A stretch of DNA of 64,000 nt from Toxorhynchites rutilus septentrionalis (GCF_029784135.1 NC_073746.1:251600494-251664493), one strand, 5' to 3'; positions 23,314 through 35,010 are shown, counted from the first letter of the stretch. Numbers and translations are program-made. The notes: generated from the letters alone by a model not told the origin.

Positions 23314-23999
23314 ACAGATTCTTCTCTCCAACATGTCAAGACTGATTAATTCAAGGAATGAGTTAGTCAATATGAAATTTGTCTGCCTTGACTTGTTACA
23401 TAAGTTTTTATTCAATTCTCGAAGAAAAAGAAAAAAGAAAAAATAAGCTGGCAACATTCCGCATCTTGGTGTTTTACTTACCCATCTAGATGACAATTCA
23501 TTGCTCTGGATCAGGGCAAAATCATTTGTATAATTCCCAAATTCTCATTCTTAACATATTAAGGACCGCAAAGAAATCTGTAAAACATACGTCTGGGACC
23601 GCACGTTTTTTATTTTGCGTACTTGCATTTATACAGTTTTTCATAGCTTCATTTGATCGGATTCCACGAATGAGATTGTTTACTTCGGTGTGGATAATAG
23701 GAAAGCGAACCATTGGTAAGCCTTGTTAGATTTTTGGTAGACCAAGGATTTCACCATCAAGTTTAATACTGGCTGTTGATGTAAATACTTAAATACACAA
23801 AGTAGGATACAATGTATCAATATAGGTGATATCTAAAGACAGCGCGTATAAAACACGGGTTATTTCGTGATCCTTCCGTAACAGACGGAACGCGAAACAC
23901 GAGAAAACTCGTGAGCGATCCTTAATATGTTAAACTTGCACTTTGCAGGTACCTTGTTCGTCGTACGGAAGATCATAAATGTAGAACACAGAACGGTAA
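23314..23999. other. 3' flank of the TAF1C-like gene, no other gene
   Basis: Probably 3' UTR then intergenic DNA. The A-rich stretch AGAAAAAGAAAAAAGAAAA near 23421-23445 precedes AATAAG rather than a canonical AATAAA. Short frames on both strands around 23490-23729 show no motifs. Confidence 0.4.
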
Positions 24000-24344
24000 C
24001 GATATTGAATTAGCGAGACTTTAAACTCTGAGAGTTAATTCGTCTCTTGCCCTTGAGGGCGGGAAATTTAACTGAAAGGAAAACTAAGAAAACTATTGCA
24101 AAATTCGTTATTCTCGCTCGACCCAGTCCTAGTAACCGCTATGGATGTATGTCGTATCGCCGCACCCTACACGGCTCTGGGGTCAAAAGCACAATCAAAC
24201 AATTGGAGCAGGGAAAAAGCCCCTTTTAGTGTGCTTGAGGAGCTCGCTTCTAAAAGGGGCGTAAAAACCTGCTCATCTTTTGCTGAAAGTAGAAGAGAAG
24301 ACAAACAAAATTTTATCAGTATAGGTAAATGTAGTAATTAGACA

Positions 24345-25874
24345 TTAGATCTGGTCAAATAAACCTGTATCCTTTAGGAAATCGATGGTCCTTTTTTCCT
24401 CGACGGAGTCGTCCGATAGTGCTGTCCTTATGGTGTCTGCAACCTGAAACTTTACTCTTGAAGCATTAAATTTAGGGCATGTGATTAATATGTGTTCCAC
24501 CGTGAGTCTTACATTGCACGACTCACATAGTGTTGATTCCAATCTACGCATGATAAATTTGCATGAATCCTTCCAGGGAAGGGTAGTATTCTTGATCCTT
24601 CTTAAGAAGAGGTCGCGGGAAAAATACCAACTGTTCTCCCAGCTCAATCTGAGGGATTGACTGACCCATTTGATGGTGTCTTTTGCTGGGGGGGAGGTGG
24701 TCCACAGTTCGGAGAGCCTACCCTCCTTGGCGAGACGATCAGCCTGTTCATTACCCTGGATTCCGCAGTGCCCTGGGACCCAGCAGAAAGTGATGTCCTT
24801 CGCTGAAATTTTTTCCTCAATGCTTTGTATCCAAGGGCGTTTACTATCGCTACTTTGTAGCGCCCGTAATGCACTATAGGAATCAGAGAAGATCACCACC
24901 TTACTGTCGTTATCACAGAGTGATGTCGCGACAAGGAGAGCGGCAATTTCGGCGGAGTATACCGAACATATGGAAGGCAGTTGGAATTTTAGCTCCGTGT
25001 TATTAGCAAAAACTCCGAACCCTGTTAGGTTGCCATCAAAAGACCCATGTGTGAATATTCTGTGGTGGGTGTGATACTTGTTATGGAGGTGGTTATTAAA
25101 ACAGGCCGTAACAATGCTGCTGGCTTCCCCAGCCCTAACAGCATTTTTGATTGACCAGTCTATCTTTGGCGGATGTGCGTGCCATGGGCGTTGACCAACT
25201 CTGCTTAATGGGGCAATAGTCGGGAGGGTGACTTGGCTAATATTTTGCAGCCAAATGTTGGCTCTGGAGTAAATGGATAGAAGATCCGGGTATTTCTCGG
25301 ACGTCCGGATGGCTTTAGTGGCTAGGATATTTGTGAGGAAGTGTTCGAAAGGAACTACGCCAGCCTCCACAAGCAGAGGGTTTATTGGGCTAGTCTGAAG
25401 GGCTCCTGATGCATATCTAATCACACTATGGTAGACAGGCTTTAAGTGATTCGAGTGAGCCCAAGAGGCACGGCTGAAAAGCTCGATGCCGTAACGAATT
25501 CTAGAGAAGATAATGCATTTGCCTATGTTGCAGATGGTTTTACGAGAACTCAAGCGGCATCGGCCACCTAAAGCTTTCACCAGCCGCAGGCGGCACTTCA
25601 TACTAGCTTTAGCATTTCTGAGGTGTTGTCCGAAGGATAGGTTACTGTCAACTAGCACTCCAAGAATTAGGGCTGAGCTGACTCTCTTAATAGGCCTGCC
25701 ATTGATTAGACATGTTCTAAACCTTTTCCTATGACCTTTACATTTGCAGCAGTGCATTATATTAGACTTCTCTGCCGAAAACTTAAACCCAATGGAATTT
25801 GCCCAGTTACTAACAGCCGAGATTCCTTCCTGCAGTCTTCTGCGAGCCATTTCTGGGAAAGGATTTCTTGCCAT
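24345..25874 (-). pseudogene. I-element ORF2 3' part: RT thumb, RNase H, CCHC end
   Basis: A 509-codon open segment starting just after the RT catalytic block (DDLLLMARNPFPEMARRRLQ; the aspartate pair is out of frame with the preceding segment). The RNase H domain shows all expected acidic motifs: THGSFDGNLTGFGVF, YSAEIAALLVA, VVIFSDSYSALRAL and CWVPGHCGIQGNEQADRLAK. The C-terminus has CESCNVRLTVEHILITCPKF, a zinc-binding-like motif common to RNase H-bearing LINEs. It is intact over this stretch, but its upstream frame is broken near 25870. Confidence 0.85.
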
Positions 25875-26535
25875 CAGCAGTAGATCGTCTCGGTGTTTTT
25901 AGGGATAACCTCTAGAACCGACTGCATAGCAACGAGGAAGAGAGAAACTGATAGATCCGAACCTTGTGGTACTCCGTTTTCTAGGCAACGGTGATCCGAA
26001 AGTACTCCTCCGAAGTAGACTTGAAAGCTTCGATTGGTGAGGAAACAGCGAAGAATGTTGAAGAGGGAGCCTTCAAAACCCCATCGGTGGAGTTGATCGA
26101 TAATGTTATGGCGCCATGTGGTATCGTAGGCTTTGACTAGATCGAGTGAAGCAATTTCGCTGTGGTGGCCCTTTTCGATAGTTTCTTGAAAGAAATGATC
26201 GAGTTGACTGAAGTAGGTGCCCGTACCTTTTCCTCGGCGGAAGTCATGCTGTCTGGGGTCTAATAGTTGGCATTCTTAAAGGGTCGTCCTAAGTCTTCGA
26301 TTGATCATTCTTTCGAAGACTTTCCCTAAGAAGTTGAGGAGTGTTATGGGACGGAAGTTATTCGCGGCCCGTTTACTCTCCTTTACTTTTGGGATAGGTA
26401 TTACCAAGCCCGTTTTCCATGCATCTGGGAAATAGCTGTAGAAGGAGTAGATGAAGGAGTAGAATTTTTGCATGAAGAGGTAGATGCTTGATCATCGGAT
26501 ATTCGATTCCATCTGGGCCAGCTGATTTGTTTTTG
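25860..26535 (-). pseudogene. I-element ORF2 reverse transcriptase core, frameshifted
   Basis: RT blocks can be read across frames: KSAGPDGIEYPMIKHL, NNFRPITLLNFLGKVFERMI, QHDFRRGKGTGTYFSQLDHF, EIASLDLVKAYDTTWRHNI and ENGVPQGSDLSVSLFL. At least three frame changes occur (near 26520, 26280 and 25880). The order and spacing are normal, so the damage is small indels, not rearrangement. Confidence 0.75.
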
Positions 26536-27160
26536 ATATTTTTATTGCCCATAACAACTCGTCCAAAGAGAACTTATCGTTGTATTTGTGGACCTGTTCC
26601 GAAGCAGGAGGAAAAACTTTAAGTTCCGTCTCCGCCTTAATAGCCTTGAATTCGTTAGTGTGTTCTTCCACAGAGCAGCTTTCATGTTCAGAAAGTAAGC
26701 TGTTGATTGTGGAGTCAGCCGACTGGTATATCCATTTCCTGCGCAAACGAATGTTTGGGTTTCTTGACAGGGTTCGGATGTGGATGGGGAAATGATCACT
26801 ACCTCTGAGGTCACTATCAACGATCCAGCTCAACCTGGGGGCGAGGTCCCAGGAAGCAATCGTGATGTCAATGGCCGATGATGATCCGCGATGGATATCT
26901 ATCCTGGTATGACGGTGATCGTTAAGTATGATGAGGTTTAACTTTTGGACGATTCCCAAAATTGTTTTACCTCTTTTGTCACATTTGTTTCCTCCCCATG
27001 AAGAGTGGGAGGCGTTAAAGTCACCCATCAGGACGAATGGGTGCGGTAACTGTTTGATGGCATCCGTAAGTTGCGTTTCAATGTCATTACTGTGCAATGG
27101 GGGAATATAAATGGAAGCAAGGGTTACCTGTAGAGGTCCCTTCAGTTGTATCGTCTAACC
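26492..27160 (-). pseudogene. I-element ORF2 endonuclease, N-terminus missing
   Basis: AP-type endonuclease motifs are present: LMGDFNASHSSWGG (the GDFNAHH block) and DLRGSDHFPIHI (the SDH block). The frame begins abruptly at about 27160 with QLKGPLQVTLASIYIPPLHS; the first ~100 residues expected, including the catalytic Asn/Glu motifs, are replaced by the composite repeat. A frameshift after residue ~200 cuts it from the RT. Confidence 0.75.
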
Positions 27161-27869
27161 TAACGTCTAACCGGAAGATATAGGGGGTGAAATGGAAATC
27201 TAGGCACTGAACAAGTAGGAAAAAATGCAAGATTTGGAACGCTTATAACTCGAGCATTTCTCAATAGAACGCTAAGGTTTTTGCATCAATTGATGGGAAA
27301 TATATCTACGCATCTATCATAACGAATAACATTTCATTTTTCTTTAGATAAATAATTGAATAATTGTGAAATATCAAGCATTGTCAAAATGCACTATGTG
27401 CCGATTTTTGATTGGTCCATTTTGTGCTCCTCAAATCGTACCGACCAAAACGGGCAACCAGAGCAGCAGCGAAATAGAATGAAGCACGATTGGAAAGGAA
27501 AAAGAAAAAAATGAACGAAACATTGGTCGCAGTCTCACACATGCGTAATTCTCGAGCCAGCCAGTCAGCTTTAAAATCCCCGCTCCGCTGCCGTAACGAT
27601 CATTCTTTGTGTGGACACCGACTGGACAACATCGTTGCTGGACGGGCTGGACGGCGAGGGATCGAGTGCCTTTCTCAAGGCAAGAGGGCGGAGGTGGTAG
27701 CGCTGGAGTAAAGTAGAGTAGAGTTTTCAAAGGGCCTTTCTCAAGGCTAGAGACGAATGAACTGCAAAAGTTTAAAGTCTCTATAATACAATACCTTCCT
27801 TCCTTCCGTAACGATCATTCTCATTCAAACCGTACACCACATTGGTTCGCATCACAACACATCAACAAA

Positions 27870-28060
27870 CCAACAAAAAACGTGGTAAAGGAGGAAAAGT
27901 GAAGGGAAAGGCAAAATCCCGCTCGAACCGTATTGATCTGGAGCTCCCCGCAAGGGTAGCTAGGCCGAGCGCGTTAGTACCAGTGCACCAGTCCACCTAG
28001 CCGGCGTTATATAGTTTGGAAGTGATCGAGTTGGCTGGTAAAGCTGCTCGCGACGATAAG
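27870..28060 (+). pseudogene. histone H2A-like pseudogene segment 1
   Basis: Reading gives RGKGGKVKGKAKSRSNR, the H2A N-terminal tail. About 30 bp is then missing relative to segment 2, and APVHLAGVI and the codons of ELAGKAARDDKKNRI follow in a shifted frame. Stops interrupt it. Past the RI codons the sequence no longer matches H2A. Confidence 0.75.
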
Positions 28061-28409
28061 AAAAACCGCATTCAGAACAAAACACATTCAGTTCGGTGGA
28101 CATCAAGACAACAACAGGCAGTTGCAGCGAGTGGCGAATAGCAAACGCAATCGCAAAACGGCAGCAGGTAGCAGAAGAACAAAGTTTGTTCTTTATACAA
28201 ACTGCTTTGGTGGCAAATCCAGAACAAGGCGGCATGGAGGGCGTTCGAAATGTTTTTCGCTCCCTTTTAACGCTTATTCGTTCGTCTCGTTGGACTCGCC
28301 CCTCTGGCTGAGTCTGCCGATTTGTCTGTATCCTGTGAGTGTGTACCGCTAGAGTATAAAACACGCGGACCCCAAAAAAAATTCTTATTTTCTTTCAAAC
28401 CGTAAACCC

Positions 28410-28650
28410 GTGTGGTTGTACGTCATCGGCATCGTGGACGTAACAAAGGAGGACAAGTTAAGGGAAAGGCAAAGTGTCACTCGAACCGTGCAGGTCTCCA
28501 GTTCCCTGTTGGTCGCATTCGCTGATTGCTCCGCAAGGGTAACTAGGCCGAACGGATTGGTGCCGGAGCACCAGTATACCTAACAGGGATTATAGAGTTT
28601 CGGCCTTCGGAGTGCTCGAGTTGGCTTGCAAAGCTGTTCACGACAATCAG
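28410..28650 (+). pseudogene. histone H2A-like pseudogene segment 2
   Basis: Reading gives [20 protein letters not shown] then PVGRIR, a stop, LLRKGN, a stop, AERIGAGAPVYLTGIIEF and, after a frame change, LELACKAVHDNQKTRI. That is H2A from the N-tail through the histone fold to helix alpha-3. Divergence begins exactly where segment 1 also diverges, so both descend from one chimeric master, not from two independent histone insertions. Confidence 0.85.
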
Positions 28651-29081
28651 AAAACCCGCATCAAGAACAGAGCAGCTTCGGTTCGGCGCTCATCAAGGCA
28701 ACAATTAGTTTCAGTGAGTGGCAAAGTGCTTCTCCGGCACGTCGCATTAAATGTAATTTACTGAACAATATGTCACAAGCTGGATGGGAAGAAATTTTCC
28801 AACTGTGAAAGCTGTGGCGAGTGGCAAATGCAATAGCTAAACAGGAAGGTTTAACCGAACAAGATGGGAATATCGAGTGATAACAAAAACACAACACTAA
28901 AGGTTCTTTTCAGAACCATGAACATATTCATAAAGAGTAAACAGTAAACTAATCCATTTTCCAGGTAGATAGGTAGGTATTCACGTAGGAGAAGAAAATA
29001 AAACAATATTTTTAAAATATATATTTAACAAAAGCTGTCCCCTTTGTATAGTCCTACGTCACTCCGGTTATGTCCCCGACA

Positions 29082-29735
29082 TTACCCACCCGTCTTTTTA
29101 GCGCACTTTTTGGAAGTGTGGCCAAAAGCGAAGCATCCGAAGCATTGCATCGGGTTTGGGTAGAAATTTCTGGTTAGGGCACGGAGGAATCCGAAGTTAA
29201 TTGCTTCAGGAATAACTGTTCCGTTTATGGTAAGGATCATGGTAGAAGTAGGAACTCTTTCCTTCATGACTGGGTCAGATCTTAAAAAATTTTTAACACC
29301 GATCACATTTTGGTCGGCTAGTTCAGTTAGGAGGACATCTTCATTCAAAAACATAACGTCACGACAGGACACAACGCATTTGCGTTGCTTAAAGGTGGGA
29401 TGGTAAATAATTTCAATGGGTGTTTCGTCGATCAGCGACTTTGTACCCAGAAGCAGTTGAACAAGTTTTTCATCTCGTAGATGTAGCGCATATTGAAGGC
29501 GATTTTTATCGTCGCGTTGTGGTTTAGCATCTTTGAATTCCTTACCGATCACTCCTTGGATCGATTTGGAAACAGTAAAAGGATTCGATGGAAGAAGATT
29601 GCCTTCAGTGGCTCTCAAAAGTAAGATTTGTATATTGCCACCAAAAGGGTCCGCCCATCTGGACGAGGTACACGTGGTGGGAACACCGTTATAAATATTG
29701 GTTGGCCTTCCGGCGCCGGAGCTGCTGGAAGCCAT
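29082..29735 (-). pseudogene. I-element ORF1 (gag-like), truncated C-terminus
   Basis: Likely start at MASSSSGAGRPTNIYNG (an in-frame ATG upstream would add 17 residues). The protein runs about 217 aa and includes NPFTVSKSIQGVIG and a single zinc knuckle CFGCFAFGHTSKKC, then stops at KKTGG. I-type ORF1 usually continues with more CCHC knuckles; these are lost where the composite repeat begins. It would bind element RNA in the retrotransposition particle. Confidence 0.75.
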
Positions 29736-30090
29736 GATCAGGGCCTGGCTATATCGAAGTACAGCCAGGCGCGGAAAAATATTCAAATACTAAGGTAGAA
29801 TATACGACGTGCGACGGGGGACGAAAACGGCGGAGGACGGTAACGGCGGGGGACAATGCCAACGCAGTTACAAAAAACTAACACCGAAATCACTTGGCGG
29901 AAAAAACACTTGCGGATCAATTCACTGGCTGTAAAACACTTGCTGCAAACCTATCACTGAATAAATGTCACTTGAGAAATAGCAATCACTTATGGAAATT
30001 GTGGGATAAGTTCTAGAAAGTACCTAACCTATGCCCTCTGGGCGTCCTGATCTTTCTAACTCCTGATAATGAAAGGATTTTTGTCACTCA

Positions 30091-30914
30091 CCGATCGTAT
30101 CGAAGAACTTTCTCCAAATTCACCACCTAATGGTAGTGGGGTAGCGGGGAAGGGACCGGATACCGCCGACGGCAGGGCAATCGCCGCAGCGGTTCGAAGC
30201 GACGAAGCGAAGATGACCTCCTTTCACACCTCCTGAGCTGCTGATGGTTGAAGAGCAGAAATTGCGCCGAAATCGCGCGTCACTGGCAGGAAAACGATGT
30301 AGATGAGACGGGTGCAAACAGCGGGACACGCAAGGGGCAGTGAAAACTGCCGGTCAAAGTGGCCAATCCGACCGGACCAACTTCCTGAATGGCCGTTGGG
30401 GGCTTCTCGGCTGCTTCCTCCTTTCCTGATGTCTGGACAACTGTTGCTGCAAAAAACGCTTTATTTAGGACCGAAATTAGCTTTGAAAAAAGCTTTGAAT
30501 TCGGTAGTAGGAGAAAACTTCTATTCCTATTGTTCTCTTTTAGGATGGCGCTAAAAACATAACCGTTGCGGTCGAGTGTCAGTAGCACCTTGAGAACACA
30601 GTAGATCGTAGAACCGGTTTTATAGTGTTTCGTACAGGAAATATTTCGCAGGATTGCTAAGTCTGTTTATCTTCAGAACTCAGACCATGTTTTGTGGAGA
30701 CCATTGTAGTCACGACTTCCATTGAAATTGCTTCGCCGGATCTCTTGGCTGGTATCACTGTCAGTCATGAGCCAATATAGAAAAATTGGTCCACTACTTG
30801 AACTCATCGCTGTAGATTACTACTAACTACTGCTTAATCGGGCCCTCCATACTCGGATCAGGAAACCAACTTATTTTTGGTTTTAGACGCAGTCCACATC
30901 TCTCCCCGCTATAA
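30091..30914. other. GC-richer leader-like sequence, no gene
   Basis: 30120-30590 is pyrimidine-rich on the minus strand, with a 100-codon minus frame (AEKPPTAIQEVGPVGLATLT) lacking a convincing ATG. It may be more of the I-element 5' leader or another LINE leader. 30600-30914 shows no motif. Confidence 0.35.
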
Positions 30915-31130
30915 CTACCGGAGTAGTGGAAAGAAGGAGTAGTCTTCCCCATTTATAAAAAGGGGACAAACCGGACTGTAGGCACTATCGTGCAATCACG
31001 ATCCCGAATAGTGCCTATAAAATTCTGTTTGAGATCCTCTTCCACCGTCTATCGCCAGTAGTAAGAAGATTTGGGAGAAGTGATCGACGGCCAACCAGTT
31101 ATTACACTGTGACAGATTTTCCAAAAGCGC
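30915..31130 (+). pseudogene. non-LTR reverse transcriptase fragment
   Basis: Reading across one frameshift gives WKEGVVFPIYKKG then GDKPDCRHYRAITIPNSAYK and ILFEILFHRLSPVVRRFG, the start of a LINE RT domain (fingers region). It ends before the catalytic block. It is on the opposite strand to the I element, so it is a separate remnant. Confidence 0.7.
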
Positions 31131-31849
31131 CGCCAGTATTATTGCAGAACAAATAAGTTAACCCATATTAGCCCGAGCGTTCGAAAATCGAACAGTAAAT
31201 TTGATAATTTTTCATTGCTTTGGAAACCAACCATATGGTAAGGTTTTGACATCAAATGATAGGTTAGTTCATTAGCTACCACTTACCATCAATGTCATTC
31301 AATTTTGTATAACTTTATTGGGCAATAAATTCGATTAAAAACAACTATATGCGGGAAGTACATAGTCTCACATATCCGAACAAAAAATAAAACCCATTAA
31401 AAGGCCAAAATATGTAAACTTTTCTACAGTATTGCTTTGATAAAATAACATACATTGTGATGTAAGAAAAAAAACCATTGGATTGAACCTCATACAGAAA
31501 CAAAAAATATAGGTTTTGGCCAATGTTTTTGTTTAGCGATTTTTCGATTTTTGCATTTTCCGGAAAACGAATAGAAATAATTCTTGAAGATAGGAGTTTC
31601 TGTAAAGCCAATAATCAAAATTACACCAACGACATTCGTTATTTTATTTACAGCTTGGTCGTTAATGGGTTAAACGACTTGTTCGGTGAAATGCTTGCAA
31701 TGGAATGAAAATTTCATTCTGTTTTCTTTGCAACTAACAATTCTTTTTTTATCCCACCTGCTTATTTTACTAAGTTCATATAGCAATTCAGCTGTAACAG
31801 AGCCGAATTTATTCGTGTTCATTTTTATCTTATGATCATTTTGTTGTAT
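31131..31849. other. no gene seen
   Basis: AT-rich. Short overlapping frames on both strands (31345-31708) have biased composition and no motif. Confidence 0.4.
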
Positions 31850-32100
31850 ATTACACAGCAGCCATTTAGGCGTAAGAATATTCCTATTGTTTGAATGTTC
31901 ACAGTTGGACCATACACAGCGGGACTGTTGCTTCCATTGTTGTGTCATTTGTAGCACCAATTACCGTTGTAGCAGACCGTATAGAAAGTGACAGGCTGGG
32001 ATCACCATCACATGATGAAACAACAATCCTTAGCGACGCGTATTACAATGCTACTACGATTCCATTACTCCTCCCTAGTCCGCGACATTCGGAACTTCTG
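31850..32100 (-). mobile_element. diverged 3' half of the tRNA-headed SINE family
   Basis: On the minus strand it reads TCCCGCTGTGTATGGTCCAA then TTACGCCTAAATGGCTGCTG and TGTAATATAC, matching the body and 3' end of the SINE at 18384-18797. The tRNA-like head is not recognisable. It abuts the copia remnant at 32110. Confidence 0.55.
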
Positions 32101-32109
32101 CTGCTTCTG

Positions 32110-32390
32110 AACAGTCATCGGACAATCATGCACGAAAGTGTTGCGCCTCCCCATGGTCTTTCATTTTGAGCCGCCTGTGCCTTCATCTTTTTCTTCAGCT
32201 TCCGATCGTTTGTAAAAATCAAGAGGTCGACGTAGATGGTCAGTAACATGATCTTGTCCACCTAAACACACCCGCACAGGCGAGAATCTACACTCGACCA
32301 CTTGAGCCCGACGTCATGCCGCAGCTCATCCAACTGCGCGTTCCATACGTTCCATAGCTAGACAGCTTGAGGCCATACAGCGTATGTACC
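32110..32390 (-). pseudogene. Ty1/copia reverse transcriptase fragment (catalytic part)
   Basis: Minus-strand frames read ALYGLKLSS, WNAQLDELRHDVGLKWSSVD, IMLLTIYVDLLIFTNDRKLK and, shifted, FKMKDHGEAQHF. These are successive blocks of a copia RT. The catalytic YVDD has lost one aspartate (YVD-LL). It continues in element order from the segment at 34166-35010; about 1.8 kb of younger sequence separates them. Confidence 0.75.
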
Positions 32391-33206
32391 GGTGCTTGGA
32401 AATATCTGTTCCACATCAATCTTTTCACTTGACTTTCCGACCACATTTGATCATTATACCATTGCAATCGGGATACCGAAAATCAACCAACGCCAAACCT
32501 CAAAAAGCCACTCCCAGTTGATTCATTTATTTTCGTTCATTCTCTTTTTCGTTCTGTTCTGCGTTCACGGAATGTGAGCATAAGGAAATATCCCTAGTTC
32601 TGTCAATCATTGATATTATTATACCAGTCCATTCACTATCAGTATCGTTCTCGGACACTAACGAAACGGAGAAATTCGTTGAGAAAGATAGGGAAGTACA
32701 GAACGCTCATAATAGTGACAAGAAATTAAATTGTTCAAGCATGCAAGGTTTCCGTCTCAGTTAAAATGCTTTCATTTTACATATGCAATTCCAATTCCAC
32801 TCGTCAGAAATGCTTCAAAAGACTCCAATTCCGATGTAAAAAAATGCCGTCTTGGCTCAAATTTCGAACATTTAATTTTTGACCCGAATTCCGAACATAC
32901 GAACATAAAAGGGTGATGTCCAAGACTCGACCGCAATGGGAATAATTCGAGCTTCCTTTTGCGAACGCATCAAACTGTGCTATAGGATTAGCAGATGAAA
33001 TTGCCAACATCCAGCTTTGGCTGACGAGGTTTGCATTCGCTACTCGGATCGGTTCTGCAGAATTCTTCCTCGCCGTCCAAGCCTATGCAATCCTTAGCTG
33101 TGAGTGTGCATGCAGATCTTGCTCTTTTGTTGGCATTTCCGCTTGCGCCACCGATTTGCATTGCCCTTTCGGAGTAACTTCAAAAATAACTGAATAAGCA
33201 AGACAC

Positions 33207-33920
33207 TAGGCCGTATGAATAATAACAAAATTCACCTTTACTTTACTTCATTCGAGCAGTCGAGCAGTGAGATTAAGTTTTTACTACGTTTGGTATGAAT
33301 AAAAGAAACAACAAAGTATTTACTTTTCGAAGAAGGATGTTTAACTGATTTCGTATGAATAAAACAGCATTCATCAAGTATTTACTTCGTTATTATCAAG
33401 TATGCTCATGAGCATACTTTGGATCTGAAAACACTATCATTCGTTTTGATGTCATATCCGATTTATGTTTAATGCTGCTATCTTGCGCTTGAAGTTAAAC
33501 AAGTTAACGATCCGTATTGATGGCATTGAGCTTTGTTTACTAGTTTAGAGGAGCGTAAAAAAATTGATTGATTTTCAGGCGGAATGAACACGTTTTTAAA
33601 ATTTAAATTATGACCAATTTGGTACCAATTTGGCATCTTTTATTGTGATGCTATGGTCCCTAATTGAAAGTCGCCACCAGACGTCGACACTATTCCTTTT
33701 TCATCGCGAATTCACTCTTTGTCAAAAAAAAAATGTTTTGAAACGAAACCTAAACAATCAGTTGATAGATGTTTGACAAAGTAAAAACTATGTTCGAATT
33801 CGAAAATCAAATTAGTAAAGTAAACTTTTATTCATACGGATTCAAGTAAATACTAGCAAAGTTTACTTTACTTGGAAACGGGCAGAATAAGTAAATACTT
33901 TTTTTTATTCATACGACCTA
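33207..33920. mobile_element. terminal-inverted-repeat element between copia pieces
   Basis: Ends are TAGGCCGTATGAATAA and TTATTCATACGACCTA. The word GTATGAATAAAA also recurs internally near 33290 and 33350, and AAGTAAAGTAAAC-like words fill both arms. A perfect 22-bp palindrome centred on CATG lies at 33398-33419. No transposase was found and the flanks show no clear duplication. A relative of the CTGAAAATCAAT foldback family ends near 33590. Confidence 0.6.
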
Positions 33921-34165
33921 CTGTCTCAACAAGAGAATCACACACCTATCGGAATATTGAAAATGAACAGTAACAACATTTCTGACAATTCAATGGTAAT
34001 GAATAAATGTAAATGAATTCTCATGACTCGAACTTGAGGGAAGCTCAGATAGCACAGAATGAATATGAATGAACACAGTTGAAAATTTGTTTGACGTCGA
34101 ATGAATGACAGCAGCATCGACAAGCAAAATAAACGCGTCACACTGATAAAAATATATTTCCAACA

Positions 34166-35010
34166 TTACTTAATAAGCTCAATATTTCCAAGCCCTGGTC
34201 TGTACACTTTTCCGTTACCCGCTACAAAGCCTTCTGGTTGTAACATGTGAATCTCCTCATTCTTCAGTTCACCCTGAAGGTAAGCTGTGACTGCATCCAT
34301 CAGGTCGATGTCCAAACTGTACCGCACCACCAGAGCCACCAAGTATCGGATGGTCGCGTATCGCACGACCGGAGAATACAATTCTTTATAATCCAAACCA
34401 GGTCGTTGAGAGCGGCCCTTCACCACGAGTCGGGCCTTGTACCTCTGGATGCTTCCGTCGAAACCTTTCTTCGTTCGGAACACCCATTTGATCCGGTTTG
34501 CTTTCCGCCCTTCAGGCAGATCTGCGAGCATCCATGCCTTGTCCTCGCTAAGGGAAGCGATCGTTTCGCGCATCGCCGCCATCCAACGATCTCGGATCGT
34601 CGCAGAACCTCTTCGTAACTCGACGGATCATCCATTGTATCCTTATCGTTCGTCGTGTTTGAGGATAGCCGAGGAGAATGGACGTCGTTAGAAAATGAAT
34701 TGTAACTCACACAATCCTCTGCTGGCTCGAAATCATCACGATTACCACCACCAATTCCAGCAACATCAGCAGGCTCGGCTGTATCGCACGCTGGACGGTC
34801 ACGGTACTCATCCCAACAAAGCTCCATATACTCCACCGGCTTCATTGATTGTCCGCCTCATGAATAACGACACCTTCCTTCTGATCTACTACATTTCTGC
34901 TGATGTGAAAAAACCCTTCTCAGAACCAGAACCACCTTCCGTATCTCCACAATAACCAACAAAAATACGCTTCTCGGATTTGGGATCGATCTTCTACCTT
35001 TTCGCCTTTG
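34166..35010 (-). pseudogene. Ty1/copia integrase end to RT start, frameshifted
   Basis: From high to low coordinates: DPKSEKRIFVGYCGDTEGG (integrase C-terminal region), DDPSSYEEVLRRSEIVGWR (linker before RT), then in another frame AMRETIASLSEDKAWMLADL, KWVFRTKKGFDGSIQRYKAR, LDYKELYSPVVRYATIRYL and DAVTAYLQGELKNEEIHMLQ. These are standard copia pol blocks. At least two frameshifts and stops occur. No LTR is recognisable, and the gag and protease part is not present. Confidence 0.8.

Larger units (their letters stand above)
27160..29080 (+). repeat. composite repeat with histone-H2A-derived segments
   Basis: This block lies between ORF1 and the endonuclease of the I element. It starts near TAACGTCTAACCGGAAG, includes CTTATAACTCGAGCATTTCT, a CCGATTTTTGATTGGTCC promoter-like patch, the leader repeated at 8938-9115, and two tandem decayed H2A-like segments (27870 and 28410). 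It ends with AAAGCTGTCCCCTTTGTATA and TCACTCCGGTTATGTCCCCG. No target duplication around it was found. Confidence 0.6.
24000..30090 (-). mobile_element. I-clade non-LTR retrotransposon, dead, split by a composite repeat
   Basis: Read from high to low coordinates: a GC-rich 5' leader (30090-29740), ORF1 gag (29735-29082), a ~1.9-kb foreign block (29080-27160), ORF2 endonuclease, RT and RNase H (27160-24345), and a 3' UTR ending about 24000 with AGAGACGAATTAACTC and AAAGTCTCGC. Presence of RNase H in ORF2 and the gag type indicate the I group. Several frameshifts and the loss of the endonuclease N-terminus make it inactive. Confidence 0.75.

Noticed and set aside
27431..28364. Minus-strand frames of 99-134 codons in the composite repeat
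   Set aside because: They are antisense to the H2A-derived segments and start in repeat sequence; no independent motif.
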